64,000 bases of DNA from Phaeobacter sp. 11ANDIMAR09 (GTDB taxonomy: Bacteria > Pseudomonadota > Alphaproteobacteria > Rhodobacterales > Rhodobacteraceae), in the NCBI RefSeq assembly GCF_001294455.1, contig NZ_LIKT01000025.1, positions 1 through 64,000 of the forward strand. Reading direction: 5' to 3'. Positions 45,221 to 54,504 of this stretch are shown one piece after another. The stretch's first letter is position 1; every line of letters starts with the position of its first letter. The position numbers and the translations under genes were made by a program. The notes under the pieces were generated by a model that saw nothing but the letters and a program-made list of their open reading frames with translations, had not been told where the DNA came from and ran no database searches.

Positions 45221-45604
45221 AAAATGACTCCCTGGCAGCGGAGGTCTCACTGCCTCCTGTCCAACTAGGATAGTTAAAATTTTCCTAAAATTGCGAGCAC
45301 CCCTTCGCGCAGTTTCGCAACGCAAAAGAGGTAGGTCATGCCGCGCAAAAGGATTGGGCCAGGCACCAAAAGGAGCAACAAGACGCGCACAAGTGCATAA
45401 ATTTGCGTCACCGCGTCAATCTGCCGAAGCAAAATTCGCATCCTAATGATTGCACCATCCGCGCTCCTGCTCTACATGAGGGCCTAAATGGCCCCTGCCC
45501 GGACTCTAAACTCGGCGCCTGGTCCGTTCCGTCTCTTACATGAGATGTAGTGCAGCTACATTACAGTCACCAAAGCTTCCGTTATCGCTGAAAGGTTGAG
45601 AAAC
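45221..45604. other. Divergent promoter region between glycosyltransferase and icd
   Basis: About 385 bases with no convincing gene, somewhat richer in A+T than its surroundings. It holds an inverted repeat ATGTAG-N5-CTACAT at 45545-45561, about 45 bases before the icd start codon, a possible operator. Confidence 0.45.
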
Positions 45605-47818
45605 ATGACAGAAAAATCAAACCCCGACATTCTGTATACCATCGTAGACGAAGCCCCCGAGCTGGCCTCGGCGTCCTTTCTGCCGATCATCCGCAAGTTC
45701 GCTGCTGCTGCCGATGTCAGCGTTGGAACCAAGGATATTTCCCTGGCCGGTCGCATCATTGCCGCCTTCCCTGAAAAGCTGAACGAAGACCAGCGCCAGA
45801 CAGACGATCTCGCTGAACTGGGCAAACTGGTCAAAACCCCAGATGCCAATGTCATCAAGCTGCCCAATATCTCGGCTTCGGTGCCCCAGCTGGTGGCCGC
45901 CATCGAAGAGCTGCAGGCCCAGGGCTATGACATCCCGTCCTATCCCGAAGAGCCCGCAACGGAGGCGGAAAAAGACGCCCGTGCGCGGTATGACGGTTTG
46001 AAAGGCTCTGCGGTAAACCCCGTTCTGCGCGAAGGCAACTCGGATCGCCGTGCTGCCCGTGCGGTCAAGAACTACGCCCAGAACAACCCGCACTCGATGG
46101 GCGCTTGGGTGGCTGACAGCAAGACCAAAGTCTCGTCGATGCCCGGCAATGACTTCTATGCCAATGAAGTCTCCGCAACTATCGCGCCGGCCCAGGCGGG
46201 CAATGCCAAGATCGAATTCGTCGGCAAAGATGGTTCGGTTTCCGTGCTGAAAGACGGCTGGCCTTTGGAGGCTGGCACCGTTGCGGATGCAACCTTCATG
46301 TCCGCCAAAGCTCTGGGTGCCTTCCTGGCCGAAGCTATCGAGGACACCAAATCCGACGGCACCATGTTCTCGCTGCATATGAAGGCCACCATGATGAAGG
46401 TCTCCGACCCGATCATCTTTGGCCATGCGGTCAAAGCCTGGCTGGCCCCTGTGTTCGACAAGTTCGGCGCTGAGATGGACGCGCTGGGTGTCAATGCAAA
46501 CTCCGGCATGGGCGATCTGCTGGACCGCGTGGCTGGCAATGCCGATATCATGGCAGCGATCGAGGCCGTCACCGCCGAGCGTCCCGCCATGTATATGGTG
46601 GACAGTGACAAGGGCATCACCAACCTGCACGTGCCTTCTGATGTGATCATCGACGCCTCGATGCCGGCCGTGATCCGCGCCGGCGGCAAAGGCTGGGATG
46701 CAGCAGGCAACAAGGGCGACACCAACTGCGTCATCCCTGATCGCTGCTATGCCACCATCTATGATGAGACCATCAACTTCTTCAAAGCCAATGGCGCGCT
46801 GGACGTGACCACTGCGGGTTCCGTTGCCAACGTCGGTCTGATGGCACAGAAGGCCGAAGAATACGGCAGCCACCCGACCACCTTTGAAGCCCCTGCAGAT
46901 GGCACCATCCGCGTGGTTCTGGCCAATGGTGAAACCCTGCACAGCCATGAGGTAGAGGCAGGCGACATCTGGCGTTCTTGCACCGCCAAACAAGCTCCCA
47001 TCGAGAACTGGATCGAACTGGCCTTGGACCGTCAGCGTCTGACCGGCTCGGAAGCAATCTTCTGGCTGGACGCAAACCGCGCCCATGACGCCGAGCTGAT
47101 CAAATATGTTCAGCCCGCGCTGGAGGCGGCTGGCAAAGCCGATCTGTTCCAGATCATGGCCCCACGCGAAGCCACCGCGCAATCGCTGAAGACCATCACC
47201 GCAGGTCAGGACAGCATCGCCATCACCGGCAACGTGCTGCGTGACTATCTGACCGATCTGTTCCCGATCCTCGAGCTGGGCACCTCGGCCAAGATGTTGT
47301 CGATCGTGAAACTGATGAAAGGCGGCGGTTTGTTTGAAACTGGTGCTGGTGGCTCGGCACCCAAACACGTGCAGCAGCTGGTTGAGCAAAACCACCTGCG
47401 CTGGGATTCAATGGGTGAGTTCTGCGCCCTGGGGGAAAGCCTGAACTTCCTGGCCGACAGCAAAGGCAACGCCAAGGCTGGCGTGCTGGGCGCGGCTGCC
47501 GAAGTGGCAACCCAAGGCATTCTGGACCAGAACAAATCGCCTTCGCGCAAGGTGGGCGAGCCCGACAACCGTGACAGCCACTACTGGTTTGCCCGTTTCT
47601 GGGCCGAAGCCTTGGCAGCACAAGCCGATGATGCCGATCTGGCGGCGGAGTTCGCGCCTGTCGCCAAAGCGCTGGTCGAGGGTGAAGAAGCCATCCTGGC
47701 CGAGCTGGCAGCGGCCCAGGGTCCTGCTGCCGATATCGGCGGCTATTTCCGCCCAAGCGTGGCGCTGAAAGCCAAAGTGATGCGCCCCTCTGCGACCTTG
47801 AACGCCATTATCGGCTAA
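45605..47818 (+). CDS. icd: Isocitrate dehydrogenase (NADP), monomeric type
   Basis: Converts isocitrate to 2-oxoglutarate with NADP in the citric acid cycle. The 737-residue length and sequence are those of the large monomeric form, not the 45-kDa dimeric one. Characteristic pieces are [40 protein letters not shown] (substrate Ser/Arg region, about 130-150), [45 protein letters not shown] near 260 and [18 protein letters not shown] at 45605 is preferred over a TTG three codons earlier. A strong terminator follows at 47841. Confidence 0.96.
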   Translation: MTEKSNPDILYTIVDEAPELASASFLPIIRKFAAAADVSVGTKDISLAGRIIAAFPEKLNEDQRQTDDLAELGKLVKTPDANVIKLPNISASVPQLVAAIEELQAQGYDIPSYPEEPATEAEKDARARYDGLKGSAVNPVLREGNSDRRAARAVKNYAQNNPHSMGAWVADSKTKVSSMPGNDFYANEVSATIAPAQAGNAKIEFVGKDGSVSVLKDGWPLEAGTVADATFMSAKALGAFLAEAIEDTKSDGTMFSLHMKATMMKVSDPIIFGHAVKAWLAPVFDKFGAEMDALGVNANSGMGDLLDRVAGNADIMAAIEAVTAERPAMYMVDSDKGITNLHVPSDVIIDASMPAVIRAGGKGWDAAGNKGDTNCVIPDRCYATIYDETINFFKANGALDVTTAGSVANVGLMAQKAEEYGSHPTTFEAPADGTIRVVLANGETLHSHEVEAGDIWRSCTAKQAPIENWIELALDRQRLTGSEAIFWLDANRAHDAELIKYVQPALEAAGKADLFQIMAPREATAQSLKTITAGQDSIAITGNVLRDYLTDLFPILELGTSAKMLSIVKLMKGGGLFETGAGGSAPKHVQQLVEQNHLRWDSMGEFCALGESLNFLADSKGNAKAGVLGAAAEVATQGILDQNKSPSRKVGEPDNRDSHYWFARFWAEALAAQADDADLAAEFAPVAKALVEGEEAILAELAAAQGPAADIGGYFRPSVALKAKVMRPSATLNAIIG

Positions 47819-47840
47819 GGTCTCGCGACTAAAAGGAAAC

Positions 47841-47875
47841 AAAAAGCGCCCGGCAGGTCTGCCGGGCGCTTTTTT
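47841..47875 (+). terminator. Intrinsic terminator of icd
   Basis: AAAAAGCGCCCGGCAG-GT-CTGCCGGGCGCTTTTTT: a long perfect stem with T-run, 22 bases after the icd stop. It may also serve the chemoreceptor gene from the other side, because of the A-run. Confidence 0.92.
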
Positions 47876-47900
47876 CGTTCTTGGTCTTCTTTTGGCTCAC

Positions 47901-47972
47901 GGAGGGGGCGCTGCCCCCGCCTTCCCTAGAGGGAGACTCCCCCGGAAAATTTTCAGAAAGATGAAGCCCGGG
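47901..47972. repeat. Intergenic repeat, same family as the xdhB insert
   Basis: GGGGGC-GCT-GCCCCC hairpin, a spacer with its own small stem (TCCCTAGAGGGA), then ACTCCCCCGGAAAATTTTCA and GAAAGATGAAGCCCGGG. The layout and much of the sequence match 16120-16184. It lies between the icd terminator and the 3' end of the chemoreceptor gene. Confidence 0.7.
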
Positions 47973-47973
47973 T

Positions 47974-49887
47974 CTAGAAATCCTGCCACAAATCCTTGGC
48001 GGCATTCCCCTCTGTGCTGGCGCTGACCGGGGCGGAAGCTGGCGCCGCAGCTGGGGCGGGCGCTTCAAGATCCCAATCGTCATCCCCATGGGCCGAAGGC
48101 ACGGAAGGGGTCGCAAAAACGGCATTGCTTGGCATCTGGGGCGCCGGGGCGCTGCCGTCAACCCTGAAGACCGCAACCAGCTCGGCCAGTTTGGACGAGT
48201 CAGTTTTAAGCAGATGTCCGGCAGCGGTTGCCTGTTCCACCATGGCAGCGTTTTGCTGGGTCACCTGGTCCAACTGCGTCACTCCGGTGTTGATTTCTCC
48301 CAGGCCAGTCGACTGCTCCACAGCCCCTTCGGCAATGCCCGAAACCAGTTTGGAGATATGGCTCACCTGACCCACGATACTGTCCAGAGCTTCGCCCGCC
48401 TTGCCAACCAGGTCCACACCACGGGCAACCTGTTTAGAACTGTCGCCGATCAATGTCTTGATCTCCATCGCAGCATCCGAGGAGCGCTGCGCCAAGGCGC
48501 GCACTTCCGAGGCCACAACCGCAAAGCCTTTGCCAGCCTCACCGGCACGGGCCGCTTCCACCCCAGCGTTTAGAGCGAGCAGATTGGTCTGGAACGCGAT
48601 ATCATCAATCACCGAGATAATTTGACCGATATGGTTCGAACTCTCTTCGATTTCGGTCATCGCCGAGACCGCGCTCTGCACCACTTCGCCGCTGACTTCG
48701 GCTTCCTGTTTGGCGGCCTCCATAGTGGCCTCAACGCTTCGGGCACCATCCGCAGCCGATTTTACACTTGCGGTCAGCTCATCCAGGGCGGCTGCGGTCT
48801 CTTCCAGCGTGGCCGCCTGGCTTTCGGTACGATGCGACAGATCATCCGAGGCCTGACTGATTTCAGCCGCCCCATTGCGAATGGAGTTGGTGGCTTCGAC
48901 CATGCGGGACATGGTGCCGCTGAGGGTTTCGACTGTCTGGTTGAAGTCCTGACGCAACTGGCCATAGTCGGCGGGGAATTCGCTGCCGATTTTGACAGTC
49001 AGATCCCCCTGCGACAGGGACGACAGGCTGTTACCCAGAGTTTTCACCACTTCGGCCTGCTCTTTTTCACGTATCTTCTGCTCGCTTTCCAGCTCCTTTT
49101 GGCGGCTCAGAGACTGACGGAAAATGTCCAGCGTACGGGCCATATCCCCGATTTCGCTTTTGTTGCCGGTGGCTGGGATCGCGGTATCCGTATCGCCATC
49201 TGCCATGGTGTGCATCCGGTGCTTCAGCGCATTGACAGGTTTGGTCACGCTGCGGGTGATCACGGTTGCCCCAATGGCAAGAACCGCAAGGCTGATCACC
49301 AGAGAGACCAAAGCCGTCATCCGCATGATGGACAGCTCCGCCTCAATATCTTCGACATAGGCACCGGTCCCGATGATCCAGCCCCAGGGCGCAAAGGCTT
49401 TGACATAGCCCATCTTGGCCTGCTGAATGTCCGAGTCCGGCTTGTTGAAATGATAGATGACCGAACCGGCCCCTGCAGCTTTGATGACCTTGTTGAATTC
49501 TTCAAAGACGCGCACACCGTTGACGTCCTCAAAGTCAGTCTGCACATTGCCGATCAAGCTCTTGGCGACGGCATGGGCGCGCATGACATTGTTTTCATCA
49601 AAAGCAAAGAAGTACCCTGCAGTTCCAAACCGCAGCATCTCGATTTGAATCTTACCTTGCTCTTGGGCTTCTTCGAGGGTGAGCGTGCCGGCCTGTACTT
49701 GCTGGTCCAGATCTGAAAGCGCACTGATCATGACGTCAGCGACACTGTTGAGTTCCTTTTCCCGCATCTCATAGGCGTTCTCTACCGAGCGCGACAACAA
49801 GACAAAGGTCAAAAGCGCGGCGAGTCCCACCGCAAGCCCTGCTAGGGCATAAATTCTTACTGGCAATCGGAACAACACTTGGGGCAT
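47974..49887 (-). CDS. Methyl-accepting chemotaxis protein with Cache sensor
   Basis: 637 residues. Membrane span 1 at about 12-32, a periplasmic single-Cache-type domain (ENAYEMREKELNSVADVMIS, RFGTAGYFFAFDENNVMRA, VIYHFNKPDSD, MGYVKAFAPWGWIIGTGAYV), span 2 at about 190-211, a HAMP domain (TRSVTKPVNALKHRMHTMAD), a second HAMP-like segment near 290-330, and the cytoplasmic signalling domain with the hairpin tip IDDIAFQTNLLALNAGVEAA. A Pro/Ala-rich linker near 580-630 leads to the final residues LWQDF, which match the W-x-x-F tether pattern for CheR/CheB docking. The ligand is unknown, probably a small organic acid, as for many Cache receptors of this type. No chemotaxis genes are nearby. Confidence 0.93.
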   Translation of the reverse strand: MPQVLFRLPVRIYALAGLAVGLAALLTFVLLSRSVENAYEMREKELNSVADVMISALSDLDQQVQAGTLTLEEAQEQGKIQIEMLRFGTAGYFFAFDENNVMRAHAVAKSLIGNVQTDFEDVNGVRVFEEFNKVIKAAGAGSVIYHFNKPDSDIQQAKMGYVKAFAPWGWIIGTGAYVEDIEAELSIMRMTALVSLVISLAVLAIGATVITRSVTKPVNALKHRMHTMADGDTDTAIPATGNKSEIGDMARTLDIFRQSLSRQKELESEQKIREKEQAEVVKTLGNSLSSLSQGDLTVKIGSEFPADYGQLRQDFNQTVETLSGTMSRMVEATNSIRNGAAEISQASDDLSHRTESQAATLEETAAALDELTASVKSAADGARSVEATMEAAKQEAEVSGEVVQSAVSAMTEIEESSNHIGQIISVIDDIAFQTNLLALNAGVEAARAGEAGKGFAVVASEVRALAQRSSDAAMEIKTLIGDSSKQVARGVDLVGKAGEALDSIVGQVSHISKLVSGIAEGAVEQSTGLGEINTGVTQLDQVTQQNAAMVEQATAAGHLLKTDSSKLAELVAVFRVDGSAPAPQMPSNAVFATPSVPSAHGDDDWDLEAPAPAAAPASAPVSASTEGNAAKDLWQDF

Positions 49888-50117
49888 AGGGGATCGTCCT
49901 TTAACGCTAATCTTGCCCCAGGCTAGATATGGCCCCCTAATATTCAGTTATTTCTACCTGTCCGCGCCTCAACCTGCCGGGAAAAACGTCAGAAAACCGA
50001 CAGGGAATACCGAATTTTCGCCTCAAAAGGAAAGTGGGAAAATTCGAAAGCAACTTTGGGTATAATTAACCCTCACTTCCCCTTGTTGCCCTAAGGGAAG
50101 GAGAATCGCTGCAATAC

Positions 50118-51596
50118 TTAGGCGCGGATCTGCTCCAGAACCCGCCCCAAAAGGCCAAGCCCCTGACGCAGCTCGACCTCGCTGTAGCCGCAGAACCCAA
50201 GGACCAAACCATTATAGAGCCCGTCCGTGAGATCAGGGGACTGCACAAATCCCGAAAGTGCCTCAACCGAAAGCCCCAGTTCTGAGGCGCGGCTACAGAT
50301 CTCAGCGTCTTGCAGCCCACAGGTCAGATGGAAAACGACCTGCATGCCGGCCTGATGGTCCACACAATAGCCGTAGGCACCAAACTCCTGGGCCAGCTGC
50401 TCCAATAGAAACCGGCGGCGTTCGGCATAGATCCTGCGCACCCGGCGCAGGTGCCGATAGAACTCTCCGCTCTGGATAAACTCCGCAAGCGGCTGTTGTG
50501 GCATGCTGCTGGCCCTGGGGGCAAAGCGGCAAATGCTAACGGTAAAATGCTCTGTCAGCGGCTCTGGCAGGATCAGGTAGCCAAGGCGCAGCGCGTTTGA
50601 AAAGATCTTGGAGAAACTGCCCACGTAGAGCGTGCGCTGCAGATGGTCAAACCCCGCCATGGCTGGGATTGGGCGTCCTGCATAGCGAAACTCGCTGTCG
50701 TAATCGTCTTCAATAATCCAGGCCTCGGATTTGGTGGCCCAGCGCAAAAACTCCATGCGTCTGGCCGGGGACATGGCACCGCCCAGCGGAAACTGATGGG
50801 ACGGGGTCAAAATCGCCAAGCGCGGGCTGGCCGATCCATCAGGCAGGACGGCCCCGTTTTCATCAACCTGCAGATGGTGCGGGATTAACCCTTGAGCGGT
50901 GATGAAATGTTGCAAAGGCTTATAACCGGGATTCTCCAGTGCGACACTGTCGCCCCTCTGGGCCAAGGCATGCAGACATAGCTCCAGCGCATCCGTGGCC
51001 CCGGCCGTGACAATGACCTGCGCAGGTTCAGCTGAGATGCCCCGCCATTCCGCTACATGGTCGCAGATGGACTGCCGCAGGGCCAGCGAGCCAAATCCGC
51101 GCGCACCGGTGAACATGGCCTGCGGGTCAGAGCGGCAAATCCGGGCTACGGTCTTCGCCCATTGCCGATAGGGAAACAGCCGCATGTCCGGGGTGCCGGC
51201 GCGAAAGGGGGTAACGCCCTGCCCCTCAGCCGTGCCCTTCGCAGCGCCGCGGCTCTGTCTTGTCTGCGTGGTTGGTTCGGCAGCTCCTTTGCGAGCTTTG
51301 GTCCGTTGCGGTGTGGGCTGAGAAGTCAGCTCTACCTCGCCCGAGGCGCAGAGCCGATAGCCCGAGCCCTGCTGGCTGCTGAGATAGCCCTCGGCCACCA
51401 ATTGTTCGTAGGCGGTAACGATGGTCGAGCGCGACACCCCCAGTTCGGTGGCAAAGACACGGGTCGGCGGCAGTTTACGGCCAAGGGCAAGCTGCCCGGA
51501 CGCAGCCCGCAAACGAATGGCGGCGCAGATTTGCTCGAACACGGGCGTGTCGGCGGCACGATCAATGGAAAAGCCCAACCACGGCGTCTGTGTCAT
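50118..51596 (-). CDS. MocR-type PLP-dependent regulator (GntR/aminotransferase fusion)
   Basis: 492 residues. Residues 1-80 form a GntR winged helix (GRKLPPTRVFATELGVSRST, IVTAYEQLVAEGYLSSQQGS). A low-complexity linker rich in Lys, Ala and Thr follows, then a fold-type I aminotransferase domain from about 135 with VIVTAGATDALELCLHALA, WIIEDDYDSEFRY (PLP-binding Asp) and VGSFSKIFSNALRLGY, whose Lys would hold PLP. Such regulators sense PLP or amine compounds, as PdxR, GabR or TauR do. Start ATG at 51596; the 29 codons upstream look non-coding. An ATTGG-N14-CCAAT repeat in front may be its own operator. Confidence 0.9.
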   Translation of the reverse strand: MTQTPWLGFSIDRAADTPVFEQICAAIRLRAASGQLALGRKLPPTRVFATELGVSRSTIVTAYEQLVAEGYLSSQQGSGYRLCASGEVELTSQPTPQRTKARKGAAEPTTQTRQSRGAAKGTAEGQGVTPFRAGTPDMRLFPYRQWAKTVARICRSDPQAMFTGARGFGSLALRQSICDHVAEWRGISAEPAQVIVTAGATDALELCLHALAQRGDSVALENPGYKPLQHFITAQGLIPHHLQVDENGAVLPDGSASPRLAILTPSHQFPLGGAMSPARRMEFLRWATKSEAWIIEDDYDSEFRYAGRPIPAMAGFDHLQRTLYVGSFSKIFSNALRLGYLILPEPLTEHFTVSICRFAPRASSMPQQPLAEFIQSGEFYRHLRRVRRIYAERRRFLLEQLAQEFGAYGYCVDHQAGMQVVFHLTCGLQDAEICSRASELGLSVEALSGFVQSPDLTDGLYNGLVLGFCGYSEVELRQGLGLLGRVLEQIRA

Positions 51597-52234
51597 TTGA
51601 GGTCTCGCAGAATTGGTATGTTCATAATTGCCAATAATGGACACTAACGAACATCCAAAAACAGGGCAATCTGCGCGGAACATCTATCGGAGATCTTTTA
51701 CTCTTCTCTGCCGCAGACACTGTGGCTTTTTCGCTGGCCTATTTTGTCGAGAATTGACCTGTCTTTTGCTAGTCGGCCGGATCCTGGTTGAACCCGGTGG
51801 CAACAGCCCAGTCTGATGGGGTGGCAATGTTGGCTCCACCCCGATGAGCCAAGGCAGCTTTTGGCGGGCTTGCGGCCAGGATGCGCAACCTTAAAAAGAA
51901 CGCTGCGTTATAGCCTCCCGCCCTTGGGAGAGGCTTGACCCAGCCCCCTGCCCGTTGATCATCTGTGGCAAGGGGGAGCGCGATCTTTGAGAGCAACGAC
52001 CAAGACCATTCAAAGGTTCAGGCCATTGGGCCTAACCAAACACCGTCGTCGCCTCTCGGTATAGCTCCTGTCGAGGGAGATTAAGGGAATTCTATTCGGC
52101 CCAGCCTCTCTTACTGCCAGATTGAGCCTGGGCTGAACCGCATTGTTACATTGCCCCCTTAAGGCTGGCGCCATCCCTGAACACAGGCCCGCTGCAATCC
52201 TGCGGCATTCAGTTGGAAAAATTGGGAGAGAGAC
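51597..52234. other. Divergent region between mocR-like regulator and hydrolase
   Basis: Some 640 bases with no convincing gene on either strand. ATTGG (51612-51616) and CCAAT (51631-51635) form an inverted repeat just upstream of the regulator. From about 51850 to 51950 a G+C-rich stretch with TGCGCAACCTTAAAAAGAAC gives the impression of a degraded repeat or insertion remnant, but I see no ends or transposase. Confidence 0.4.
51612..51635. promoter_or_regulatory. ATTGG-N14-CCAAT inverted repeat, candidate MocR operator
   Basis: The 24-base element starts 16 bases upstream of the regulator ATG. Half sites of this size at such spacing fit dimeric GntR/MocR binding at their own promoter. No second copy near the hydrolase start was seen. 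Confidence 0.35.
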
Positions 52235-53536
52235 ATGTCAAAGAAAACCTATGCCGCCGGCCTGGGGCTTGCCCTGACCGCAGCAGCGCTGCCTCTGGCA
52301 AGTTCTGCTGAGAACCGCATCGATCGCATCCGGCCGGACGCGCCCGAGCTTGCTGCCTTTGGCCCCTATCCCATCGGGGTGCAGACGCTAGAGTTCATCA
52401 ATCCGGGCCAGAATGACATCCTTAACACCAGCACCGAGGCGCAGCCGCTCTATGATCGCGCCCTCACAGTAGAGGTCTGGTATCCGGCCGCCACAGGAAC
52501 CGAACCCGGCGGCAGCTACCGCGCCATGCTGCGCGATGGCAAAACAGAGGTGACTCTGCATGGCCGGGCCGCCCGTGACGCAGCTCCTGCCAACGGCACA
52601 CGCTTTCCGCTGGTGGTGATTTCCCATGGCTACCCTGGCAACCGTTATCTGATGTCCCATCTCGGTGAAAATCTGGCGACCAAGGGCTATGTCACCGTCT
52701 CGATTGACCATCGCGACAGCACCTATTCTGATCAGGCCGCCTTTGGCTCAACTCTGCTGAACCGACCGATTGATCAGCGTTTTGTCATTGATCAAATGGA
52801 GGCGCTGGATGGTCCTTTGGGAGCAATTGTCAACGCCGAGCAGACAGGGGTGATCGGCTATTCCATGGGCGGTTACGGCGCTTTGATCTTTGCCGGAGCC
52901 GGGGTAACCGAGGCTTCGACCCAATATAGCTGGGGCACCCCTGCGGGGCTGTTGGCCCGACACCAGGCCGGATCTGATAGCCATGCCGCCCTGAATGACG
53001 CCCGGGTCAAAGCGGTGATTGCCATTGGCCCCTGGGGGATGAACACCGGCTTCTGGGATGCAACTGGCCTGGCCGGGATCAACAAACCGCTGATGATGAT
53101 GGCCGGTAGCGCTGATGATGTCTCGATCTATCCGGCAATGCGCAAGATCTTTGAGGGCGCCGTCAATACCACCCGCCACCTGTTGACTTTTGAAGCCGCC
53201 AACCACAATGCAGCCGCACCGATGCCCGCCCCGATCGAGAGCTGGGAGCCGGTCGACAATCTCGACTTCATTCCCTTTGAGCACTACGCGGATGCGGTTT
53301 GGGACACCAACCGGATGAACAATATCACCCAGCATTTTGCCGCCGCCTTTATGGGACTGCATCTCAAGGGAGAAACCCAGAATACCTCCTATCTGGAGCT
53401 GGAACCAAATGCAGCTGATGGTGTCATCTCCAAGGATGATGCAGGAAAGGAATTGCCAGACCACACCCATTGGAAGGGTTTTGCACCACGCACTGCTCTG
53501 GGACTGCGCTTTGAGACCCTGACAGCCACTCCCTAG
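52235..53536 (+). CDS. Exported alpha/beta hydrolase
   Basis: 433 residues with an N-terminal signal peptide (YAAGLGLALTAAALPLASSA before ENRIDRI). The alpha/beta hydrolase core has FPLVVISHGYPGNRYLMSHL near residue 130 (oxyanion loop), the nucleophile elbow GVIGYSMGGYGALI near 210, an acid candidate in MMAGSADDVS near 290, and a late His in FEAANHNAAAP near 325. The layout is like platelet-activating-factor acetylhydrolase and dienelactone hydrolase relatives. The substrate is unknown. GGGAGAGAGAC precedes the ATG. It is divergent from the MocR-like gene, which may regulate it. Confidence 0.87.
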   Translation: MSKKTYAAGLGLALTAAALPLASSAENRIDRIRPDAPELAAFGPYPIGVQTLEFINPGQNDILNTSTEAQPLYDRALTVEVWYPAATGTEPGGSYRAMLRDGKTEVTLHGRAARDAAPANGTRFPLVVISHGYPGNRYLMSHLGENLATKGYVTVSIDHRDSTYSDQAAFGSTLLNRPIDQRFVIDQMEALDGPLGAIVNAEQTGVIGYSMGGYGALIFAGAGVTEASTQYSWGTPAGLLARHQAGSDSHAALNDARVKAVIAIGPWGMNTGFWDATGLAGINKPLMMMAGSADDVSIYPAMRKIFEGAVNTTRHLLTFEAANHNAAAPMPAPIESWEPVDNLDFIPFEHYADAVWDTNRMNNITQHFAAAFMGLHLKGETQNTSYLELEPNAADGVISKDDAGKELPDHTHWKGFAPRTALGLRFETLTATP

Positions 53537-53787
53537 CCGCGGCTCTCAAACCAGACTCTCTCCTCCCCCATGCAGGTCGACTAGGGCCGCCGTCCGTTGG
53601 GAGGGGGGAGGATTTTCAAAACAGAATAATGAGCTGCATACATTTCGGCATTGAATGGCAGTCCCCTTTCGGACCTGCGGCGGCAGAGGAGTTCAATACT
53701 AGGCTGCCCCATTCTCCCCCTTAAACTATTTGACATTTGAGCACAGAATTCGCGAAGACTGGTGCAGTGCAACTCTGAGTAAGCCCA

Positions 53788-54219
53788 GTGTATCGATTCA
53801 GCCCTGTCCTTCGAAGCTTGACTGCTGCCCTTGCAATTATTGTGGTGACGCCCGTGCTCAGCAAAACCGTGCCAAGCGTTGTTTTACAGTGTGATGTTCA
53901 AACGCACCCGCAGATCTGCTCAGCATTGGCAGAGGCGCTACAGCAAAAGCTGCCCGACCAATCCCTCGTGATTGTCGATCCGGCCGATGCGCTCGAGCCG
54001 CCTGCCCCGGCTTTGACCATTCGCTATAGGGAACAAAACCGAACCCAAGATTGGCTCGTCGGCCAGCTGATCTGGCAGGTTCAGCAGGAGCCGCCAGTGA
54101 CTGGCCCCGCCCTGGAACTTTCCGTGATGGACAAAAATTTACAGGGCATTGATCTCGCCTCCTTTGCTGAGGCCCTGATACAGATCTCAGGGCTTCGGAT
54201 TTCGAACCCCACAGATTAA
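53788..54219 (+). CDS. Small exported protein, unrecognised
   Basis: 143 residues starting with GTG at 53788. The N-terminus SLTAALAIIVVTPVLS is a signal peptide. The mature part contains two Cys close together (LQCDVQTHPQICSALAEAL), which may form a disulfide, and TIRYREQNRTQDWLVGQLIW. I do not recognise the family. It stands alone between two genes of other kinds; the 54447-54489 terminator follows at a distance. The 250 bases before it hold no gene. Confidence 0.6.
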   Translation: MYRFSPVLRSLTAALAIIVVTPVLSKTVPSVVLQCDVQTHPQICSALAEALQQKLPDQSLVIVDPADALEPPAPALTIRYREQNRTQDWLVGQLIWQVQQEPPVTGPALELSVMDKNLQGIDLASFAEALIQISGLRISNPTD

Positions 54220-54446
54220 GCCGCGCATTCGCCAATACATCCCTTGCCGGTAGATCATCAGGCATGCTCGATACCTACGTGCACTGGCGCGTGAAATGTT
54301 AGTCTATCGGATCTCGAGACCCGCTGGGCAGGGACCGCCAGCACAAAGATGGCCGGCATGATGCTTTGCTGGGGGGCGACCAGTGATCCGCGAGGACGTC
54401 CTCGTTCAAACACACTGCAGCATGCAATCAGAGGCCCCATGTAAGT

Positions 54447-54489
54447 GGTACAAGAAAGGCCCGCCGAAGCGGCGGGCCTTTCTTGTACC
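54447..54489. terminator. Bidirectional terminator with 19-bp perfect stem
   Basis: Left arm GGTACAAGAAAGGCCCGCC pairs without a mismatch with the right arm ending in CTTTCTTGTACC, around a GAAGC loop region. It lies just past the DUF2339 stop codon on the minus strand and ends the plus-strand transcripts too. Confidence 0.88.
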
Positions 54490-54504
54490 CAACGCTGTTC
54501 CTCG

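Noticed and set aside
45617-47395. A 592-codon open frame on the minus strand within icd
   Set aside because: Antisense to a well-conserved monomeric isocitrate dehydrogenase; the product is low-complexity His/Gly/Asp-rich and has no ribosome binding site.
51820-51960. Possible insertion sequence remnant upstream of the hydrolase
   Set aside because: Only the feel of a repeat; no terminal inverted repeats, target duplication or transposase fragment could be found.
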